Below are positions 5,419-9,128 of a DNA stretch of 9,128 nt, piece after piece (position 1 is the first letter of the stretch; each line of letters begins with the position of its first letter). The notes under the pieces are model-generated. The model had not been told where the DNA came from. It did no database searches and saw only the letters and a list, made by a program, of their open reading frames with translations. The stretch lies in the NCBI GenBank assembly GCA_946482325.1, contig CAMLRA010000163.1, positions 1 through 9,128 of the forward strand, read 5' to 3'. Source of the stretch: an uncultured Chromatiaceae bacterium (GTDB taxonomy: Bacteria; Pseudomonadota; Gammaproteobacteria; Enterobacterales; Alteromonadaceae). The position numbers and the translations under genes were made by a program.

Positions 5419-7917
5419 CTACGGTTTTACCGTGACGTTACAGCGCTCTAGCTGCCAAACCCGCTCTACATAGTCTTCAATTGACCGATCCGAGTTAAAC
5501 TTCGCGACGCTTGCCGTGTTCAGCATAGCTTTACGCGCCCAGCCGCTGCGGTCACGGTACCATGTATCGATTTGTTGCTGTGCTTCGCAGTAAGACGCAA
5601 AGTCCGCCAGAACCAGATAATGGTCGCCGCCTTCCAGCAAGCTGCGTTTGATCGCTGCCAGTTCACCCGGCTTACCCGGCGTAAAATAGTCGGTTTCCAG
5701 CCAGTCCAGAATGGCCTTCAGTTCCGGATTATTCAGATAATAATCATACGGATTGTAGCCTTGCTGATATAACGCTTTGACTTCGTCGACGGTCAAACCA
5801 AAAATCGCAATGTTTTCTGCACCAACTTCTTCAGCAATTTCAATATTGGCGCCATCCAGCGTGCCGACAGTGACGGCACCATTGAGTGCCAGTTTCATAT
5901 TGCCTGTACCGGACGCTTCTTTCCCTGCTGTAGAGATTTGCTCAGACACATCGGCCGCCGGGATCATTTTCTCGGCGAGGCTGACGCGATAATTCGGCAT
6001 AAATACGACTTTAATCCGGTTTTTCACCCGTTTGTCGTGGTTGATTTTGTCGGCGATTTTATTGATGGCGTAGATAATTTCTTTCGCCAGTTTATAACCC
6101 GGCGCGGCCTTAGCCCCAAACAGGAATACCCGTGGCACCATGTCGTAATCCGGGTTTTGTAAAATCCGGCGATATAAAGCCAGAATATGCAGCAGGTTCA
6201 GGTGCTGGCGTTTGTATTCGTGTAAGCGTTTAATCTGCACATCGAATAAAGCGTGCGGGTCAATATCCACACCGGTCAACTTTTTCACTTCGCTGGCAAG
6301 CTCGGCTTTATTTTGCTGCTTAATCGCCATGAAAGCGTCTTGCATTGCCGGGTCATCAGCAAAAGCTTTTAACTTGGCAAGCTCGGTCAACTGCGTAGGC
6401 CAGCTGGTGCCGATGGTGTTATCCAATAACTTCGCCAGGCGTGGGTTACAGGCTTTTAACCAACGCCGTGGCGTTACGCCGTTGGTGATATTGGTGAATT
6501 TATCTGGCCACAGCGCCACCATTTCCGGGAACAAGTCCGACTTCACCAGCTGAGAGTGAATTTCCGCCACGCCATTGACGCGGAATGAACCGACCACACA
6601 CAAGTGGCCCATCCGCACCATCGGCTCATGACCTTCTTCGATGATCGACAGCTTACGTTTTTTCTCGACATCACCCGGCCAGCGCACATCAACCTGCTCG
6701 ACCAGGAACCGGCGGTTAATTTCGTAAATAATTTCCAGGTGGCGCGGCAGTACTTTTTCAAATAAACGGACCGGCCAGCGCTCCAGCGCTTCTGGTAACA
6801 ATGTATGGTTGGTGTAGGCAAAAACGTGCTGACAGATATTCCAGGCGTCGTCCCAGGTCATCTCGGCGCGGTCAACAAGAATCCGCATCAGTTCCGGGAT
6901 TGCCACCGTCGGGTGTGTGTCGTTTAACTGGATAACCACTTGTTTGGCAAAGTGAGACCAGTCATCCCCCTGCGCTCGTTTGTAACGGCGGATGATGTCT
7001 TTGAGCGAACTGGAGCAGAAGAAATACTGCTGAATAAGCCGCAGCTCCTTACCCGCTTCCGTTTCGTCGTTTGGATACAATACCTTGGAGATGGTTTCTG
7101 CTTCGATATTCTCGCGCGCTGCGTCGACATAACCGCCCGAGTTAAACACGTCCCAGTTAAAGAAATCACTGGCGCGGCTTTCCCACAGGCGCAATACGTT
7201 GACTGAGCTGCCGTTGTAGCCCACCACCGGGATATCCCACGGCACCGCTTTGATGATGCGGCCCGGGTGCCAGACTTTTTTCATCCGGCCTTGTAAGTCA
7301 TACACCGTTTCAACATAACCGTAGACAGAAATTTCCTGCGCGGATTCCGGCCGGCAAATCTCCCATGGGTTGCCATATTCGCGCCAGGAATCCGGCCGCT
7401 CGATTTGCATGCCATGCTGGAATTCCTGCTTAAACAGGCCATGTTCATAATGAATGCCATAGCCAATCGCCGGGTAATTTAATGTGGCCATTGAATCGAT
7501 AAAACAGGCAGCAAGACGGCCCAGGCCGCCATTGCCGAGCGCCATGTCTTCTTCCTGCTCTTCCAGATCTGCGATGTTAATGCCGAGCTCCAGCAGTGCC
7601 TGTTTGGCTTCTTCGTAAAAACCCAGATTGTGCAGATTGTTACTGAACAAGCGCCCCATCAGGTATTCCAGACTGAAATAATGCACGGCGCGGGTATTTT
7701 GCTGATAGTGCGTGCGCTGGGTATTGCGCAAACCGTCGAACACATATTCGTTGACCGAGGCGCAGGTGGCGCGCCACCAGGCTTGTGGACTGGCTTTGTT
7801 GACGTCGGTGCCGAGGGTGCTGTGCAGGTGGCGGACGATGCGTTCTTTCAGTTCAACGGCATTTGGCCGCGCTCCGACAGCAGTCGTGGCAGGAGCAGTC
7901 GTAACTTTGGCTTTCAT
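5419..7917 (-). CDS. glgP: Glycogen/alpha-glucan phosphorylase
   Basis: A cytoplasmic GT35 enzyme that phosphorolyses alpha-1,4-glucan ends to glucose 1-phosphate using pyridoxal phosphate. It has 832 residues, a normal length. The family signature 'EASGTGNMKLALNG' (667-680) carries the PLP-binding Lys675. Other conserved blocks are LGNGGLGRLAACF at 127-139, QLNDTHP at 330-336, NITNGVTPRRWL at 476-487, VQIKRLHEYKRQ at 560-571 and FGAKAAPGYK at 600-609. From sequence alone glycogen and maltodextrin phosphorylases are hard to separate; the neighbouring pgm favours a glycogen or general alpha-glucan role. A Thr/Ala-rich tail of about 20 residues precedes the conserved start. The ATG at 7917 has a weak GGAA 8 nt upstream, and the gene ends in TAG at 5419-5421. 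The 188-bp upstream gap holds two HexR-like operators and further palindromes, so its transcription is probably regulated on its own. Confidence 0.96.
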   Translation of the reverse strand: MKAKVTTAPATTAVGARPNAVELKERIVRHLHSTLGTDVNKASPQAWWRATCASVNEYVFDGLRNTQRTHYQQNTRAVHYFSLEYLMGRLFSNNLHNLGFYEEAKQALLELGINIADLEEQEEDMALGNGGLGRLAACFIDSMATLNYPAIGYGIHYEHGLFKQEFQHGMQIERPDSWREYGNPWEICRPESAQEISVYGYVETVYDLQGRMKKVWHPGRIIKAVPWDIPVVGYNGSSVNVLRLWESRASDFFNWDVFNSGGYVDAARENIEAETISKVLYPNDETEAGKELRLIQQYFFCSSSLKDIIRRYKRAQGDDWSHFAKQVVIQLNDTHPTVAIPELMRILVDRAEMTWDDAWNICQHVFAYTNHTLLPEALERWPVRLFEKVLPRHLEIIYEINRRFLVEQVDVRWPGDVEKKRKLSIIEEGHEPMVRMGHLCVVGSFRVNGVAEIHSQLVKSDLFPEMVALWPDKFTNITNGVTPRRWLKACNPRLAKLLDNTIGTSWPTQLTELAKLKAFADDPAMQDAFMAIKQQNKAELASEVKKLTGVDIDPHALFDVQIKRLHEYKRQHLNLLHILALYRRILQNPDYDMVPRVFLFGAKAAPGYKLAKEIIYAINKIADKINHDKRVKNRIKVVFMPNYRVSLAEKMIPAADVSEQISTAGKEASGTGNMKLALNGAVTVGTLDGANIEIAEEVGAENIAIFGLTVDEVKALYQQGYNPYDYYLNNPELKAILDWLETDYFTPGKPGELAAIKRSLLEGGDHYLVLADFASYCEAQQQIDTWYRDRSGWARKAMLNTASVAKFNSDRSIEDYVERVWQLERCNVTVKP

Positions 7918-7958
7918 AATAAGGTTCCAGCTGTTAAGGGTCCGATGACCGTCGCTTT

Positions 7959-7995
7959 ATCTGGATCTTAATCGATTAACATCGAAAGTCCAGAT
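7959..7995. promoter_or_regulatory. Nested inverted repeat in the glgP leader, possible operator
   Basis: Outer arms ATCTGGA (7959-7965) and TCCAGAT (7989-7995) are a perfect 7-bp inverted repeat. Inside them is a perfect 12-bp palindrome, TTAATCGATTAA (7968-7979), slightly off centre. An even palindrome centred on CG is typical of LacI-family operators, several of which control sugar genes, but I cannot name the regulator. The outer arms could also form a stem in the glgP leader RNA. It lies 42 to 78 bp before the glgP start codon. Confidence 0.4.
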
Positions 7996-8006
7996 CAAAA
8001 TAATCA

Positions 8007-8021
8007 TGTAACAAAATTACA
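8007..8021. promoter_or_regulatory. HexR-like operator, box 1 (glgP-proximal)
   Basis: TGTAACAAAATTACA is an inverted repeat (TGTAA, 5-nt spacer, TTACA) with one mismatch to the HexR consensus TGTAAT-N3-ATTACA known from Shewanella and relatives. HexR is a KDPG-responsive RpiR-family regulator of central carbon metabolism. The box ends 90 bp before the glgP ATG. No convincing -35/-10 pair for glgP could be read around it, so activation versus repression cannot be decided. Confidence 0.62.
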
Positions 8022-8057
8022 GAATAGGCCGCGATAAAGCAAGAAACTAAAGGTATT

Positions 8058-8097
8058 GCTTTGCATTCTGTAACCTAATTACATACGAATGCAAAGC
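8058..8097. repeat. 40-bp nested inverted repeat after pgm
   Basis: Perfect 11-bp arms GCTTTGCATTC (8058-8068) and GAATGCAAAGC (8087-8097) enclose HexR-like box 2. It begins 8 nt past the pgm stop. As RNA from the - strand it would fold into an 11-bp stem, a GUA bulge, a 5-bp UGUAA/UUACA stem and a UUAGG loop. The following sequence has only scattered Us, so it is at best a weak intrinsic terminator. It may protect the 3' end of pgm mRNA or serve as a compound protein-binding site. Confidence 0.6.
8069..8083. promoter_or_regulatory. HexR-like operator, box 2 (pgm-proximal)
   Basis: TGTAACCTAATTACA has the same single mismatch to the HexR consensus as box 1. Its centre is 62 bp from that of box 1, close to six turns of DNA, so both would lie on the same face. 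Read on opposite strands, the two boxes share a longer match: ATTC, TGTAA, five variable bases, TTACA, T. Box 2 occupies the apex of the 8058-8097 inverted repeat. Confidence 0.6.
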
Positions 8098-8105
8098 CTT
8101 GACAA

Positions 8106-9128
8106 TCAGCCGGCGTGACGAAAGACCTCAGCCACAAAGGCTTTAGCATCTTGTTCCAGCGCGTCGAGGTGCGCGGGGCCGACAAAACTTTCCAGATAGA
8201 TTTTATAGCTGTTTTCAGTGCCTGACGGCCGTGCCGCAAACCAACCATTGGCAGTGACGACTTTCACACCGCCAATATCAGCCTGATTGCCCGGCGCACG
8301 GTTCATTACGGCGAGAATATCATCACCGGCCAGCTTGGTTTGCGTGACGCTGGATACATCAAGTTTTTTCAGCGCCGCTTTTTGTGCCATGGACGCCGGC
8401 GCATCGAGGCGGCGGTATAAAGGCGCCCCGTATTTTTCTGTCAGTGCAAGGTACCGCTGATGCGGGTCCATACCGGTTTTGGCATAAATTTCAGCGGCCA
8501 ACAAACCAAGGATAAAACCGTCTTTGTCAGTCGACCAGACAGTGCCGTCAAAACGCAGAAAACTGGCGCCGGCGCTCTCTTCACCACCAAAACCAAGACT
8601 GCCGTCAAATAATCCGGGGACAAACCATTTAAAGCCAACCGGTACTTCGTAGAGTGGCCGTTGCTGGCCTGCAACCACGCGGTCAATCAGCGCACTGGAC
8701 ACCAGGGTTTTGCCGATTTTGACCGACAGCGGCCACTGTGGCCGGTTTGCCAGCAAATAATCGATTGCAACCGCCAGATAATGATTTGGATTGAGCAAAC
8801 CACCACTTCGGGTGACGATACCATGACGGTCAAAATCCGCGTCGTTGCCAACACCGATATCAAAATCGTCTTTGAGCTTAATCAGATTGGCCATCGACCA
8901 GGGCGAGCTGCAATCCATGCGGATTTTGCCGTCTTTATCCAGCGGCATAAAAGCAAAACTCGGGTCAATCTGGTCATTAACAACAGTTAAATCAATGCCA
9001 TAACGTTTAGCGATAACGGGCCAATATTCAAGGCCCGAACCACCCAGCGGGTCAACACCGATACGGATGCCGGCAGCGCGAATAGCGTCCATATCCACTA
9101 CATGCTGTAAATCTTCGACATAAGCGCT
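8106..9128 (-). CDS. pgm: Phosphoglucomutase, alpha-D-glucose-phosphate specific (partial, N-terminus beyond window)
   Basis: Interconverts glucose 1-phosphate and glucose 6-phosphate in the cytoplasm, joining glycogen metabolism to glycolysis and the Entner-Doudoroff route. The frame runs from the right edge to TGA at 8106-8108, giving 340 residues. E. coli Pgm has 546, so about 200 N-terminal residues including the catalytic phosphoserine are outside. An in-frame GTG at 9098 is internal: codons before it read '[11 protein letters not shown]', matching Pgm. In visible numbering, the metal-binding loop DADFDRHG is at 96-103, the sugar-recognition [11 protein letters not shown] at 179-189 and the phosphate-binding [12 protein letters not shown] at 300-311. 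The [14 protein letters not shown] block and overall similarity to E. coli Pgm distinguish it from phosphomannomutases. It is followed by glgP on the same strand after 188 bp, a functionally matched pair. Confidence 0.95.
   Translation of the reverse strand, partial: SAYVEDLQHVVDMDAIRAAGIRIGVDPLGGSGLEYWPVIAKRYGIDLTVVNDQIDPSFAFMPLDKDGKIRMDCSSPWSMANLIKLKDDFDIGVGNDADFDRHGIVTRSGGLLNPNHYLAVAIDYLLANRPQWPLSVKIGKTLVSSALIDRVVAGQQRPLYEVPVGFKWFVPGLFDGSLGFGGEESAGASFLRFDGTVWSTDKDGFILGLLAAEIYAKTGMDPHQRYLALTEKYGAPLYRRLDAPASMAQKAALKKLDVSSVTQTKLAGDDILAVMNRAPGNQADIGGVKVVTANGWFAARPSGTENSYKIYLESFVGPAHLDALEQDAKAFVAEVFRHAG

Noticed and set aside
8099..8104. Perfect TTGACA on the + strand just right of the nested repeat
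   Set aside because: It overlaps the 3' end of pgm in antisense, has no good -10 at proper spacing, and no + strand gene follows.
8661..8990. 109-codon open frame on the + strand opposite pgm
   Set aside because: It is a shadow of the conserved pgm frame, with no ribosome site or recognisable protein.
9096..9098. GTG as a possible start of the phosphoglucomutase frame
   Set aside because: The codons before it continue in frame to the window edge and match the interior of Pgm (YVEDLQHVV), so it is internal and the gene is truncated by the window.

Overview
The window looks like chromosomal DNA of a gammaproteobacterium from the Alteromonadales/Chromatiaceae neighbourhood (Rheinheimera- or Alishewanella-like). 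This is inferred from protein similarity I recognise (YdiJ, GlgP, Pgm), a G+C content I judge by eye to be a little over 50 %, and HexR-type operators. The genus is a guess. I see no insertion sequence, phage gene, CRISPR array, tRNA or rRNA. Most of the window is core metabolism.

Layout from left to right: (1) the last 133 codons of a TonB-dependent outer-membrane receptor on the + strand, ending at 404; (2) a perfect bidirectional hairpin terminator at 432-459; (3) a small VOC/glyoxalase-fold protein on the - strand (476-853); (4) ydiJ, an FAD and Fe-S D-2-hydroxyglutarate dehydrogenase of just over 1000 residues on the - strand (959-4000), with a plausible extended -10 promoter just upstream; (5) a 119-residue uncharacterised membrane protein on the - strand (4091-4450), divergent from (6) an exported solute-binding-type protein on the + strand (4633-5358); (7) a second perfect bidirectional terminator (5381-5412); (8) glycogen phosphorylase glgP on the - strand (5419-7917); (9) a 188-bp control region full of nested inverted repeats; (10) the C-terminal 340 codons of phosphoglucomutase pgm on the - strand, running off the right edge.

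The right half forms a functional unit. GlgP releases glucose 1-phosphate from glycogen and Pgm converts it to glucose 6-phosphate. The gap between them carries two 15-bp sites, TGTAAC-N3-ATTACA. Each differs at one position from the HexR consensus I know (TGTAAT-N3-ATTACA), and their centres are 62 bp apart. HexR responds to the Entner-Doudoroff intermediate KDPG, so glycogen breakdown may be coupled to Entner-Doudoroff flux. One box sits inside an 11-bp perfect inverted repeat just after the pgm stop codon. Closer to glgP there is a further perfect palindrome, TTAATCGATTAA, with its own outer arms.

The left half is a set of probably independent units: a receptor, a VOC protein, YdiJ, a small membrane protein and a solute-binding protein without a visible transporter. 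I found no clear evidence of an undescribed multi-gene system. The layered regulatory region before glgP is the most interesting stretch.
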